DNA of 64,000 nucleotides from Pseudoalteromonas arctica A 37-1-2 (GCF_000238395.3 NZ_CP011025.1:3100001-3164000), one strand, 5' to 3'. Shown: positions 36,576-45,950, numbered from the stretch's first letter. Notes: generated from the sequence alone by a model not told the origin. A program made the numbers and translations.

Positions 36576-37811
36576 ATGCAAAGTGCGCGTTTTATTCCCT
36601 TTAGAAAGCAAGATATTGTTGATATGTGTAGCGAAGAGCTTAAAAGCAGTACACAAAAAACATCGTTTAAACAATTTTGCGATTTACTAGCAAGCCTTAT
36701 TCATTACGATTACCACTCAACACTTGAGTCACTTAAAAACAACTACGCCCCTTTTGATCCCAACAGTGACACGCGATCGTTAGCGCCAGTATCGGCGGAT
36801 CAAAAAGCGCAGTGCCAACATGAGTTTGCTAAAGATTTTGCTAAGGTGCTTAATGCCGCTAATTTTGAAGTGATCACCAATGAAGACTTACAAGATGCAT
36901 TAAATGAAGAGTCATTATTTAAGGTGCGCCTTGAAGTTGAATTTGACGACTTTGAAGAAGTGGTATTTTATCGCCGTGGCGAGTCGCAACTCACTGAAAC
37001 TATTACCAGCTTTTGGGGCTTGCGTAAAAAGCCGCTGCACTTTACTAATTACGACCGTGTTGCCGTGTTTATTCGCTTTAAAGATAGCGCTTATTTTGAA
37101 GCTAAAAATAAAACGCCAATGGGATTTGAGCCAAGCTCAACCATAGTAAAGCTGTTTCAAAATGTGCCAAAGGCCGATCTCGAAATGCTATTTCCTAATA
37201 GCGAAGTACGCATGCGCCCTATTGATAAAGCAATTATTGGCTCATCGGCTTTAGTTGGCGGTGCAGTGGTACTTATAACTAAACTTGGCGCATCAATCGT
37301 ATTATTGCTTGCTCTGTTTGCTTTTTGGGGTGGTTTTAGAAGTGAAGCTGTAGAAATGACCCAACAACATTTTATTACCTTTGCTATTGGCATGGGAGTA
37401 TTTGGCAGCTTTATTTTTAAAGAATGGAGTAAGTTTAAAAACCGTAAAATTAAATTTATGAAAGCGCTTAGCGATAACCTCTACTTTAAAAACCTTGATA
37501 ATAACGCGGGTGTTTTTCACACGCTTATTGACGCTGCCGAAGAAGAAGACATAAAAGAAGCGCTGCTTGCGTATACCTTTTTACTAAAATCAGAAAGCGG
37601 CTTAACCGCCCAAACGCTTGATGAACAAATAGAGCATTGGTTTAAAAGCAAATACCAGTGCGATCTTGATTTTGAAATTAGCGACGCACTTGAAAAGCTG
37701 GTACGTATGCGTTTGGTAACGTGCACTAGTGATGTGTATAGCGCAATAAATTTAGAACACGCAAAAACGATATTAGATGAGCGTTGGGATAATCTGTTTC
37801 AATATAATTAA
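36576..37811 (+). CDS. DUF3754/TMEM143-like membrane-associated protein
   Basis: A 411-residue protein with the pattern of the DUF3754 family. An N-terminal soluble domain has RFIPFRKQDIVDMC and EFDDFEEVVFYRRGE, then VFIRFKDS. Two membrane segments follow (about residues 215-245 and 255-275) with a short polar turn, and a helical C-terminal domain (about 280-411) contains KNLDNNAGVFHTLIDAAEEEDIKEALLAY. The family is shared with mitochondrial TMEM143 and has no assigned function. A bidirectional terminator follows it. Confidence 0.75.
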   Translation: MQSARFIPFRKQDIVDMCSEELKSSTQKTSFKQFCDLLASLIHYDYHSTLESLKNNYAPFDPNSDTRSLAPVSADQKAQCQHEFAKDFAKVLNAANFEVITNEDLQDALNEESLFKVRLEVEFDDFEEVVFYRRGESQLTETITSFWGLRKKPLHFTNYDRVAVFIRFKDSAYFEAKNKTPMGFEPSSTIVKLFQNVPKADLEMLFPNSEVRMRPIDKAIIGSSALVGGAVVLITKLGASIVLLLALFAFWGGFRSEAVEMTQQHFITFAIGMGVFGSFIFKEWSKFKNRKIKFMKALSDNLYFKNLDNNAGVFHTLIDAAEEEDIKEALLAYTFLLKSESGLTAQTLDEQIEHWFKSKYQCDLDFEISDALEKLVRMRLVTCTSDVYSAINLEHAKTILDERWDNLFQYN

Positions 37812-37841
37812 TGTAGTATTTTTGCTAAATAATACCCAAAT

Positions 37842-37875
37842 AAAAAAGCAGCTGTAAGTACAGCTGCTTTTTTTA
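37842..37875. terminator. Bidirectional terminator, DUF3754 gene and czcA
   Basis: aaaaaagcagctgta-agta-cagctgcttttttt-type stem with A and T runs. It stops the rightward DUF3754 gene and the leftward czcCBA operon. Confidence 0.92.
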
Positions 37876-37897
37876 TTACATTATCAATAGCTAATAT

Positions 37898-40800
37898 TTA
37901 AGCTAATTCAGCTTCTGCTTTTTTAGTAAATTTAGAATGTACTAACTTATAAAGCGCGGGCAATATTAATAGTGTCAGTAGAGTTGATGAAATAATCCCG
38001 CCAACCACTACTGTCGCGAGAGGTTTTTGCATTTCAGAACCTGTTCCCGAATTAAGCGCCATAGGTATAAAGCCTAAACTTGCCACCAGCGCTGTCATCA
38101 GTACTGGGCGCAGGCGCTGTAGTGCACCACTGTGAATTGCATCAAACAAACTTAAACCATCGCTTCGTAACTGCTTTATAAACGACAGCATAACTACGCC
38201 GTTTAATACCGCTACACCACTTAGGGCAATAAAGCCAACACCTGCTGATATTGAAAGCGGCATATCGCGCAGCAATAACGCAAGCACACCACCCGTTAAT
38301 GCCAGTGGCACACCACTAAATATAATCAATGAATCGCGAAGCGATCCAAAGGCGCTATACAGTAAGCCAAATATAAGCAATAAAGTGACCGGCACAACTA
38401 ATGATAATCGCTTACTTGCCGATTGTAGCTGCTCAAACGTGCCTCCGTATTCAAGCCAATAGCCACTTGGTAAGTTAAGTGATTCATTCATGCTCGCTTG
38501 CGCATCACTTACAAAGCTTGCTAAATCGCGCCCCTCTACATTGGCAGTTACTACTACATTGCGCTTACCACTTTCGCGGTTTATTTGATTAGGCCCTTTT
38601 TCAATGCTGATTGTTGCTACTTCGCCAAGCGGTACAAATGCAAGTTCTGGGTTACTATCTTTAGGTAAAGCAACTGGCAAACGAGCAAGTGCTGATACAT
38701 CGCTAGACCAACGTTTATCAAGGCGCACTAATAACGAAAAACGTTTATCGCCTTCGTAAATTAGTCCGGTTTGCACACCACCAACAGCGGCGGCAAGTGT
38801 TTGTTGAATATCGTTTACGCTTAAACCCAATAACGCCATATGGTCGCGCATTGGTGTTACCGAGAGTGTTGGCAATCCTTCCATTTGCTCCAAACGTACA
38901 TCGGTAGCGCCTGCAATATTACGCATTAGCCCTGTGGCTTTTTCGCCAAACTCTTTAAGTACGCTTAAGTCGTCACCATAAATACGCAGTGCCACATCGG
39001 CGCGCACGCCAGCAATTAACTCGTTAAAGCGCATTTCTATTGGTTGTGTAAATTCGTAATTATTACCAGGGACATCGTTAACACGGGTACGAATTTGTTG
39101 AACCAACTCTGCTTTAGTGAGTGCTGGATTAGGCCACTCATCTTGCGGTTTGAGTATTAAAAAAGTATCGGCAACATTGGGCGGCATAGGATCGCTTGCT
39201 ACATCGGCAGTACCAATTTTTGAAAATACGTTAGCAACTTCAGGCTGATCTAATATGGCTTGCTCAAGCTCTTTTTGCATTTGCACAGATTGCTCAATAC
39301 CGGTGCCAGTAATGCGCAGCGCGTGCATGGCAATATCGCCTTCATCAAGTTTCGGTAAAAATTCTGCGCCCATGTTTTTAACTTTAAAACCAAGCACCAA
39401 TACTAATGCCGTGGCAATACCCACCATCAACCACGGTAATTTAAGCGATATACCAAGTAATGGCTTATACACTTTTTTAACGCCGCGCATGACTGCATTT
39501 TCGGTTTCATCAACCTTACCGCGAACAAACACTGCAATAGCAGCAGGTACAAAGGTAACGCCAAATATAAGCGCGCCAATTAACGCCGCAACTACAGTAA
39601 ATGCCATTGGCTGAAACATTTTGCCTTCAACGCCGCTTAGTGCAAATAAAGGTAAGTAAACCAGCATAATAATAACAATGCCAAACACAGCCGGTGTAAA
39701 TACTTCTTTGGTGGCTGCGGTCACTACATTTAAACGCTCGTTTAAAGTAAGTAGCCTGCCATGTTTATGCTGAGCTACACCGAGTTGGCGCAGGCAGTTT
39801 TCAACAACAATTACAGCGCCATCAACAATTAAACCAAAGTCGATTGCGCCTAGGCTCATTAGGTTACCCGATACGCGATTACCTACCATACCTGTAACGG
39901 CAAACAACATACTCAACGGAATAACCATTGCCGTAATAAGCGCGCCCGTTACATTACCCAGCAGTAATAGCAAAATTACTATCACTAAAATGGCACCTTC
40001 AAATAAGTTGGTTTGCACGGTTGCTATGGTTTTATCAACAAGAGTAGTACGGTCGTAAACTGCCTCAACAATAACGCCAGCGGGTAAGCTTTTTTGCACA
40101 TCAATTAACTTATCAGCCATAGCTTTTGCCACTACGCGGCTGTTTTCGCCAATTAGCATCATGGCGGTGCCGAGCACGGTTTCTTCGCCGTTATAAGTGG
40201 CCGCGCCGGTTCTAAGCTCTTTGCCTAAAAGCACGTTAGCCACATCTTTAATGCGTACAGGTGCATCGTCGCGCTTAGCTATAACGGTATTGGCTATGTC
40301 TTCTAGCGTTTTAAGCTGCCCAGGCGAGCGTACTAAATATTGCCCGTCAAAGCGCTCAATATAACCTGCGCCTCGGTTACTGTTATTAACCTCAAGTGCA
40401 CTAATTACATCGCTAATAGTAAGCTTATAGGCAATGAGTTTTTCGGGCATTGGCGCTACTTGGTATTGGCGCTCAAAACCACCTTGGCTGTTTATTTCGG
40501 TAACGCCTTTTACTTTTAAAAGCTGCGGACGAATAACCCAATCTTGCAAAGTGCGTAAGTCTTCGGCGTTGTAAGCAGTGCCATCTTCTTTTAACGCATT
40601 AGGCGCGGCGTGCACACTATAAGTAAATATTTCGCCTAAACCACTGGCAATAGGACCCAAGTTTGGCTCTACGTTATTAGGTAAGTCGGAGCGAATACTT
40701 TGAATACGCTCACCAATTTGCTGACGCGCCCAATAAATATCGGTGCCTTCATTAAAAATAACCGTTACTTGCGAAAGCCCATAACGCGAAAGCGAACGGG

Positions 40801-41044
40801 TGTAATCAAGCTTAGGTATGCCCGCCATGGCGGTTTCTACTAAGTAGGTAATGCGTTGCTCTACCTCTAATGGCGTAAAGCCCTGCGCTTTGGTATTAAT
40901 TTGCACTTGTACGTTGGTTATATCGGGTACTGCGTCTACCGCTAAATTTTGAATGTTGTATACACCAAATCCAGCAAATAAAAATGTAAGCGCAAGCACC
41001 AGCATGCGGCGTTTAACCGCAAAAGAAACTATCCAATTAATCAT
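37898..41044 (-). CDS. czcA: CzcA-type heavy-metal RND efflux pump
   Basis: A 1048-residue HME-RND transporter that drives divalent metal export from periplasm or cytoplasm across the envelope using the proton gradient. Two periplasmic loops and 12 helices are recognisable; the proton-relay/specificity segment DFGLIVDGAVIVVEN in helix 4 is the CzcA (Zn/Co/Cd) type, not the CusA (Cu/Ag) type. The N-terminal AVDAVPDITNVQVQINT stretch is typical. It is the last gene of czcCBA, eight bases after czcB. Metal preference from sequence alone: zinc, cadmium or cobalt. Confidence 0.92.
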   Translation of the reverse strand: MINWIVSFAVKRRMLVLALTFLFAGFGVYNIQNLAVDAVPDITNVQVQINTKAQGFTPLEVEQRITYLVETAMAGIPKLDYTRSLSRYGLSQVTVIFNEGTDIYWARQQIGERIQSIRSDLPNNVEPNLGPIASGLGEIFTYSVHAAPNALKEDGTAYNAEDLRTLQDWVIRPQLLKVKGVTEINSQGGFERQYQVAPMPEKLIAYKLTISDVISALEVNNSNRGAGYIERFDGQYLVRSPGQLKTLEDIANTVIAKRDDAPVRIKDVANVLLGKELRTGAATYNGEETVLGTAMMLIGENSRVVAKAMADKLIDVQKSLPAGVIVEAVYDRTTLVDKTIATVQTNLFEGAILVIVILLLLLGNVTGALITAMVIPLSMLFAVTGMVGNRVSGNLMSLGAIDFGLIVDGAVIVVENCLRQLGVAQHKHGRLLTLNERLNVVTAATKEVFTPAVFGIVIIMLVYLPLFALSGVEGKMFQPMAFTVVAALIGALIFGVTFVPAAIAVFVRGKVDETENAVMRGVKKVYKPLLGISLKLPWLMVGIATALVLVLGFKVKNMGAEFLPKLDEGDIAMHALRITGTGIEQSVQMQKELEQAILDQPEVANVFSKIGTADVASDPMPPNVADTFLILKPQDEWPNPALTKAELVQQIRTRVNDVPGNNYEFTQPIEMRFNELIAGVRADVALRIYGDDLSVLKEFGEKATGLMRNIAGATDVRLEQMEGLPTLSVTPMRDHMALLGLSVNDIQQTLAAAVGGVQTGLIYEGDKRFSLLVRLDKRWSSDVSALARLPVALPKDSNPELAFVPLGEVATISIEKGPNQINRESGKRNVVVTANVEGRDLASFVSDAQASMNESLNLPSGYWLEYGGTFEQLQSASKRLSLVVPVTLLLIFGLLYSAFGSLRDSLIIFSGVPLALTGGVLALLLRDMPLSISAGVGFIALSGVAVLNGVVMLSFIKQLRSDGLSLFDAIHSGALQRLRPVLMTALVASLGFIPMALNSGTGSEMQKPLATVVVGGIISSTLLTLLILPALYKLVHSKFTKKAEAELA

Positions 41045-41052
41045 GGTGCCTC

Positions 41053-42300
41053 CTAGTGAGCGTGGCTTGCGCCGCTTTTTAAAATATCAGCTTTAATGAC
41101 ATAACTATTGTCTGTTACGTATTCGCTACCTGCGTTTAAGCCTGTAAGTACTTCTACCCACTCGCTATTTTTTGCACCTAAGGTAACGGGGCGCACTTCA
41201 AATACATTATTTTTACGAACAAACACACTGGGTTGACCGTTAAATTCTTGAATTGCTTGTGGCTTTACACGCACGCTGGCATTTATTTTAGCCACACTTA
41301 CATCGCTATTTATATGCATGCCTGGGCGCCAATGCCCGTCTGGGTTATTAAGCTCTATACGGGCACGCGCTATGTGCCCGCCAGTCATCATTGGAGCTAT
41401 AAAAAACACTTTGCCTTGCGTATTTAAATGGTGATGTAGGTCGTACACTTTAGCGCTTTGACCAATGGCTAGTTTTTCAATGTTTTCAGGAAAAGCCGAT
41501 AACTCAACCCATACTTTATCAAGGTTAACTACCTGCATCAGTGCGCTGGTGCTTGCAAGCTCGCCACGCTTTAAGTATTGCTCGGTTACAACACCGCTAA
41601 TTGGACTTTTAATGGGGTAATTTTGCAGTGTTTCACGGTTGGTTACGCTGGCAAGTACTTCGCCTTTTTTAACGTTTTGACCAATGCTTACAAAAATATC
41701 GCTGATCAATCCTGTATACGGCGCCATTACTTCTACCGTGCCGTGCTGCGTTGGTGCAATAACGCCAAAAAGCGTATCGGTAATATCCACTTCACCACTT
41801 TGCGCTATCTCGGTTTTAATACCTGCGCGCTCAATAGCTCGCTCTGTTAGCGTGGTTTGCCCTTCGTGTTGATCGTACTCATAGCTAATGCTCTCGCCTT
41901 TATAATTAGCAGTAACGGCAAGTGCAAACGAATGCGGTTCGTTAATTGATTGCGTACTCACAAGGTAGTCGCCCTCAGCTGTAAACTGTATATTTTGCGA
42001 CCCTTCAACTAAACGTTTTAAACTCATTGTTATGTTTAAGTCGTTTATATTAATTGGCTTATTTTGTTTATAGCCGTATACACGTAGCTCAACATTACCT
42101 GCAAATTCTTGCAATTTAAGCTCAAGTGTTAATTTATGGTCAGTTAATAAAAAGCCGCCGTGTGGACCTTGCTTTTGCTCGTGTTGTTCTGTTTCTTTAT
42201 GACCTGACTCGCCATGCTCAGCAGAGGCAAATACATCTGTGCTTACAAAGCTGCTGGCAAACGAAAGTGATACTAGTAATGCGATTATATTTTTATTCAT
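41053..42300 (-). CDS. czcB: CzcB-type periplasmic adaptor
   Basis: The membrane-fusion protein linking CzcA to the outer-membrane channel. A signal peptide ends near residue 26 (SFVSTDVFASA), followed by a His-rich stretch (EHGESGHKETEQHEQKQGPHGG) that probably binds metal, a beta-sandwich domain, the lipoyl-like half-motifs around VMAPYTGLISDIFVSIGQNVKKGEVLASV, and a C-terminal barrel. The C-terminus ends in HAH. The start ATG overlaps the czcC stop by four bases (ATGA), which indicates translational coupling. At 415 residues it is typical of CzcB. Confidence 0.9.
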   Translation of the reverse strand: MNKNIIALLVSLSFASSFVSTDVFASAEHGESGHKETEQHEQKQGPHGGFLLTDHKLTLELKLQEFAGNVELRVYGYKQNKPININDLNITMSLKRLVEGSQNIQFTAEGDYLVSTQSINEPHSFALAVTANYKGESISYEYDQHEGQTTLTERAIERAGIKTEIAQSGEVDITDTLFGVIAPTQHGTVEVMAPYTGLISDIFVSIGQNVKKGEVLASVTNRETLQNYPIKSPISGVVTEQYLKRGELASTSALMQVVNLDKVWVELSAFPENIEKLAIGQSAKVYDLHHHLNTQGKVFFIAPMMTGGHIARARIELNNPDGHWRPGMHINSDVSVAKINASVRVKPQAIQEFNGQPSVFVRKNNVFEVRPVTLGAKNSEWVEVLTGLNAGSEYVTDNSYVIKADILKSGASHAH

Positions 42301-43550
42301 GATTGATGAGTCTCAATTAAAGATTGGCCTGTTAAACGCTCAAGAGTAAGTAGCACTTGGTACAGCTCTGCGTGAGTTGTAATAAGTGTGCGTTTAGAAT
42401 CAAAAAGTGCTTGTTGAGCATCAAGCAATTGCAACACCGAAATTTGTCCGCGTTGATAACTTTTTAAGCTTTGCTCGATCAATGTTTGTGCCTGAGGAAT
42501 AATTTGATCAGATAATAGCTTCGCCTGATTAGCTCGACCTTGATAATAAGCGTACAAAGTACGTACTTGCTGGCGTAGTTGGATGCGCAATTGCCCTTGC
42601 TGCTCATTTAAAAGCATGAGCTGACTATTTGCAGCTGCAATATTTCCGCTATTTGAATTACTTAATTGCAGTGGCATAGAAAACGAAAACACTAATGAGC
42701 TGGAGTCGCTTTGTTGGTTATAGCGCACGCCTCCCCCTACATTAATATCGGTTTGTCCGTTTGCTTTTTGCAGTGTTAAGTTAGCTGTTTGCTGTAAATA
42801 TTGCTGCTGTAATAATGCAAATTCAGGGGCTTGGTTAACCGCATCTAAAAGTGCTTGCGCTGATTTAAGCGCAGTAATTGCATTAATATTGCCAGCAAAA
42901 GTATCGTAGGGTTGCTCCTCACTCCACAGCTCGTTAAGCGATAAACTGGCTCGCTCAAATTCACTATTAAGCATGGCTTTATCAAGCTCTACTTGGCTAA
43001 GTGCATAACGCATGCGCGTTACATCGGCTTGCGACGCAGCACCCGCATTAGCTCTTTGTTCAATCGCTTTAAGTGCTTGGGTTACGACCTGTTTACGCTC
43101 GTTGTTTAAACTTAATAATGTTTGAAATTTAAGCCCTTGGTAGTATCGCTCAGCAGTGGTTGCCAATAACGCTAAACGGGTATTTTGATACTGTATTGCT
43201 TGGGCTTTTATATTGGCGGTTGCGTAATTAATACGGCTTTGGCGCTTATCGCCCAGCTCTATTAATTGGCTAAGCCCAAGCGTTATTTCAGCGCCTTGAA
43301 TGCCACGCGCCTTGTTTGTACCCAGTAAGTTTTCAGCTTCAACATTCAATACAGGATTAGGCGAAAGAGCAGCTTGAGATTTAAGCGCACTCAATATTTT
43401 TTGATGATAAGGGTAGCGTTTTAATACCGGGTTTTGTTGTTCGGTATTACTCAGTGCCTGCTTAAGGGTTAATGTTTTAACATTCGCCAAAGTACTAAAA
43501 GCAGATAGCGCGCACATTAGCGCCACCAGCATAATTGGTTTTTTATTCAT
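42297..43550 (-). CDS. czcC: CzcC-type TolC-family outer-membrane channel
   Basis: The outer-membrane component of the efflux system. A signal peptide (MNKKPIMLVALMCALSAFSTLA) precedes two OEP repeats of long helices separated at about residue 205, with typical ENLLGTNKARG, GAASQADVTRMRYALSQVE and LQLLDAQQALFDSK segments. ATG at 43550 gives 417 residues and starts the signal peptide correctly; the frame extends upstream to 43622 without family support. It heads the czcCBA gene order and follows the small leader gene by about 155 bases. Confidence 0.88.
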   Translation of the reverse strand: MNKKPIMLVALMCALSAFSTLANVKTLTLKQALSNTEQQNPVLKRYPYHQKILSALKSQAALSPNPVLNVEAENLLGTNKARGIQGAEITLGLSQLIELGDKRQSRINYATANIKAQAIQYQNTRLALLATTAERYYQGLKFQTLLSLNNERKQVVTQALKAIEQRANAGAASQADVTRMRYALSQVELDKAMLNSEFERASLSLNELWSEEQPYDTFAGNINAITALKSAQALLDAVNQAPEFALLQQQYLQQTANLTLQKANGQTDINVGGGVRYNQQSDSSSLVFSFSMPLQLSNSNSGNIAAANSQLMLLNEQQGQLRIQLRQQVRTLYAYYQGRANQAKLLSDQIIPQAQTLIEQSLKSYQRGQISVLQLLDAQQALFDSKRTLITTHAELYQVLLTLERLTGQSLIETHQS

Positions 43551-43705
43551 ATAGCGTGTCCGTTTTTTAACAAACAGAGTTAACTTAATCACTACGCCTA
43601 TTTTAAAAACAAGCGCGATCAAGCAACCTAAATATGTAAATAACTAGCCTAATAGCGCACAAGCGCAGGCAGCTTTTTACAAAGTATTTAAAATTAAATT
43701 AAAAA

Positions 43706-44026
43706 CTAACTAAGTGAATTGGGTGGCGGTACATCTGGCGGGTAATTTAACCCGTTATAGCAAGCAGGCGAAGTTGCTTTACTTTGCTCTGGGCTTATTG
43801 AATGGCTAGAGGTACTGTTGTAGCCACAATGGCAATGTTGGTGGGCATGAATTTCGGTAGTTGATGTTTTATCGCTTTGGTTATCATCGGCTGTGGAGTC
43901 GCCTTGCGATAACGAACTGGTTACGTGATCAACGTCTTCTTGCAAATGATACGCAGCGCCATCACAGCTAATAAAGCTGTGTACAAGCACTAATAATATC
44001 ACTATTAAAAAACGGTTTGAGCGCAT
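43706..44026 (-). CDS. Small His/Cys-rich envelope protein before czcCBA
   Basis: A 106-residue protein with an N-terminal membrane or signal segment (RFLIVILLVLVHSFISC). Cys21 could be lipidated although the lipobox FISC is imperfect; Asp at +2 would then favour inner-membrane retention. The mature part has a cluster EIHAHQHCHCGYN with three His and two Cys, a good soft-metal-binding site, then a Pro-rich tail. I do not recognise a named family; it may be a periplasmic metal-binding accessory like CzcI/CzcE. It lies directly downstream of the MerR-controlled promoter and ahead of czcCBA in the same direction. Confidence 0.72.
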   Translation of the reverse strand: MRSNRFLIVILLVLVHSFISCDGAAYHLQEDVDHVTSSLSQGDSTADDNQSDKTSTTEIHAHQHCHCGYNSTSSHSISPEQSKATSPACYNGLNYPPDVPPPNSLS

Positions 44027-44091
44027 TACCTACCTACAAAATTCAAAAAAGGAGTTCCTCAAGTTACTTGAACATAAAGGGAACAAACAGC

Positions 44092-44122
44092 ATAATAAAC
44101 CTTCTAGTCACTGGAAGGTCAA
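44092..44122 (-). promoter_or_regulatory. MerR-type promoter/operator for the czc unit
   Basis: On the minus strand TTGACC (44117-44122) and TATTAT (44092-44097) are separated by 19 bases, the overlong spacer of MerR-controlled promoters. The spacer holds the inverted repeat accttc...gaaggt on which a MerR dimer sits. It points leftward toward the His/Cys-rich protein and czcCBA. The -35 ends just 2 bases before the MerR gene ATG. Confidence 0.85.
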
Positions 44123-44123
44123 T

Positions 44124-44510
44124 ATGCAAATTAAACAACTTTCGCAATTAGTAAATTTAAACGAAAAAACAATTCGTTATTACGAGCAAATTGGTCTTAC
44201 ACCACCAGCGCAGCGCGCAAATAATGGTTACAGAATTTACCTTCAAGATGATGTTGAACGACTTGTGTTTATTCGCCGTTGTCGAGACTTACAAATACCG
44301 ATTGATGATATTAAAGTGATAATTGCTGCACAAAATCAAGGCGATGAGTCATGTATTGAAGTTGACGGTATTATTGAAAAGCAGTTAATAAAAGTACGTG
44401 CCGCACAAAAAGAGCTAAAAAAACTCGAACGTTCACTATCAAACTTACTTGATGGCTGTAGTGAGCACAGCATTAATAATTGCAATATAATAAAAAAGCT
44501 AAAAAGCTAA
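44124..44510 (+). CDS. CadR/PbrR-like MerR-family metal sensor
   Basis: A 128-residue MerR-family activator: an N-terminal HTH (IKQLSQLVNLNEKTIRYYEQIGLTPP), the long dimerisation helix, and metal ligands Cys77, Cys112 and Cys120, almost exactly the Cys77/112/119 triad of the CadR/PbrR group. This suggests Cd(II), Pb(II) or Zn(II) sensing. Its ATG overlaps the -35 side of the divergent czc promoter, so it represses and activates from one site and likely controls itself. The stop overlaps the convergent ArsR gene by four bases. Confidence 0.88.
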   Translation: MQIKQLSQLVNLNEKTIRYYEQIGLTPPAQRANNGYRIYLQDDVERLVFIRRCRDLQIPIDDIKVIIAAQNQGDESCIEVDGIIEKQLIKVRAAQKELKKLERSLSNLLDGCSEHSINNCNIIKKLKS

Positions 44511-44803
44511 CTTTTCTGTTCATCAATACAGCATTCGCTTTGCAAAAATGCGAGTACATCATCTAAGCGCTGATACGTCGCTACGCAATATAGTGTTCGA
44601 CCTTCGCGTCGCTGGCTAATTAGCCCTGCAGATACTAAACCCGATATATGATGCGAGAGTGTTGAGCCTGCCATATTTAGTTCTTCTTGAATACTTCCTA
44701 CGCTAATACCAGAGTGACCTGCTTTAACTACACGTTTGTATATCGTTAAGCGTGTTGGATGACCTAATTCTTTCAATGCTTTTGCAACGTCTGTAATTTC
44801 CAT
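44507..44803 (-). CDS. ArsR-family metalloregulator
   Basis: A 98-residue winged-helix repressor with the ArsR signature HPTRLTIYKRVV and recognition helix AGSTLSHHISGLVSAGLI. The usual ELCVCD-type site in the recognition helix is missing; instead there are Cys73 and a C-terminal Cys91-Cys92 pair, more like the C-terminal As(III) site I recall from AfArsR. It is divergent from the permease at 45012, across a promoter with a palindromic operator, so it is the probable repressor of that permease and of itself. Confidence 0.85.
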   Translation of the reverse strand: MEITDVAKALKELGHPTRLTIYKRVVKAGHSGISVGSIQEELNMAGSTLSHHISGLVSAGLISQRREGRTLYCVATYQRLDDVLAFLQSECCIDEQKS

Positions 44804-44921
44804 TACAACCTCGTAATTTCTAAGTTATTGGAAATAATATCAAGTTACTGCTTTAAATAAAGCTTTATTAGCTACACCTTTCATTTACTAAAAGTACTTC
44901 TGCATTTCTAGAAATAAAGTA

Positions 44922-44979
44922 TTGACGTTTTTATTATGAAGAATATAATTCCATTAAATTCGAAATATAATTTAATGGA
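44922..44979 (+). promoter_or_regulatory. Promoter and palindromic operator of the permease
   Basis: TTGACG (44922-44927), a 16-base spacer and a perfect TATAAT (44944-44949) form a strong sigma-70 promoter. Immediately after it, tccattaaatt (44950-44960) and aatttaatgga (44969-44979) are exact inverted arms around 8 bases. An upstream 12-base palindrome atttctagaaat lies at 44904-44915. A repressor bound here would cover the start of transcription. Confidence 0.8.
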
Positions 44980-45011
44980 TTAAGTTATCAATCTGTACTT
45001 TGGAGTGTGTA

Positions 45012-45950
45012 ATGAGTAATGAAATGCTAGCAATGGCAAAAGAGGCGTTAGGCATGTTTGTCTTTTTAGCCACAGAATTAACTATTTTATTTATTGTTAT
45101 TAGTTATTTAGTAGGTGTTTTACAGCTATTTATAACGCCTGAAAAAATCCAATCAATTTTAAGTTCAAAAAATGGTAAGGGTTACGTTGTCGCCGCTTTA
45201 TTAGGTGCCATAACGCCATTTTGTTCGTGCTCAACTATTCCATTTTTAAAGGGATTACTGAGAGCTAGAGCGGGCTTTGGCCCAATGATGGTGTTTTTAT
45301 TTGGCAGCCCACTACTCAACCCTGTCATCATTGGGTTATTTGTGATTACCTTTGGCTGGCAAGTCGCTTTATTTTACTTTTTAGTGGCTCTGGTGGTATC
45401 GGTTATAGCGGGTTATACCCTTGAAAAACTAGGCTTTGAAAGGTACGTAAAGCCAGAAGCTTACAGCATTAAGGCCGTTAGTAGCTGCGCAGAGTCGAGC
45501 TGTAGCGAACCTAAGGCATTAGAGCCTAAAAAAACACAGCCAAACCGCTGGATTAAAGTGTGGCGCGCCACCTTTAAAGATTTTAAACAGGTGTTCCCGT
45601 ACTTAATGCTAGGGGTAGCAATAGGCTCGTTTATTTATGGCTTTATTCCTACCGAGCTAATTGCTAAATATGCGGGCGATGGTATGTGGTACGCCATTCC
45701 TATTGCAGCCATTATTGGTATTCCACTTTATATTAGAGCCGAAGCCGTTATTCCGCTAAGTGCCGCATTGGTTAAAAAAGGCATGGCGCTTGGCTCGGTA
45801 ATGGCATTAATAATTGGCAGCGCGGGCGCAAGCTTAACAGAAGTTATTTTGCTTAAATCTATTTTTAAAAACCAAATGATAGCAGCTTTTTTGTTTGTCA
45901 TTATTACTATGGCTATTGGTGCAGGCTTTTTATACAAAGCTATTTTTTAA
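45012..45950 (+). CDS. ArsP/DUF318-family permease
   Basis: A 312-residue membrane protein with about eight helices in two halves joined by a cysteine-containing loop (SSCAESSCSE). The signature TPFCSCSTIPFLKG is the hallmark of the DUF318 permeases, which include the organoarsenical exporter ArsP and the SO_0444-type Cu/Zn exporters. The pairing with ArsR favours arsenic or a soft metal. ATG at 45012 is chosen over the frame's upstream start because ggag at 45002-45005 fits it. Its stop overlaps the convergent AraC gene by four bases. Confidence 0.83.
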   Translation: MSNEMLAMAKEALGMFVFLATELTILFIVISYLVGVLQLFITPEKIQSILSSKNGKGYVVAALLGAITPFCSCSTIPFLKGLLRARAGFGPMMVFLFGSPLLNPVIIGLFVITFGWQVALFYFLVALVVSVIAGYTLEKLGFERYVKPEAYSIKAVSSCAESSCSEPKALEPKKTQPNRWIKVWRATFKDFKQVFPYLMLGVAIGSFIYGFIPTELIAKYAGDGMWYAIPIAAIIGIPLYIRAEAVIPLSAALVKKGMALGSVMALIIGSAGASLTEVILLKSIFKNQMIAAFLFVIITMAIGAGFLYKAIF

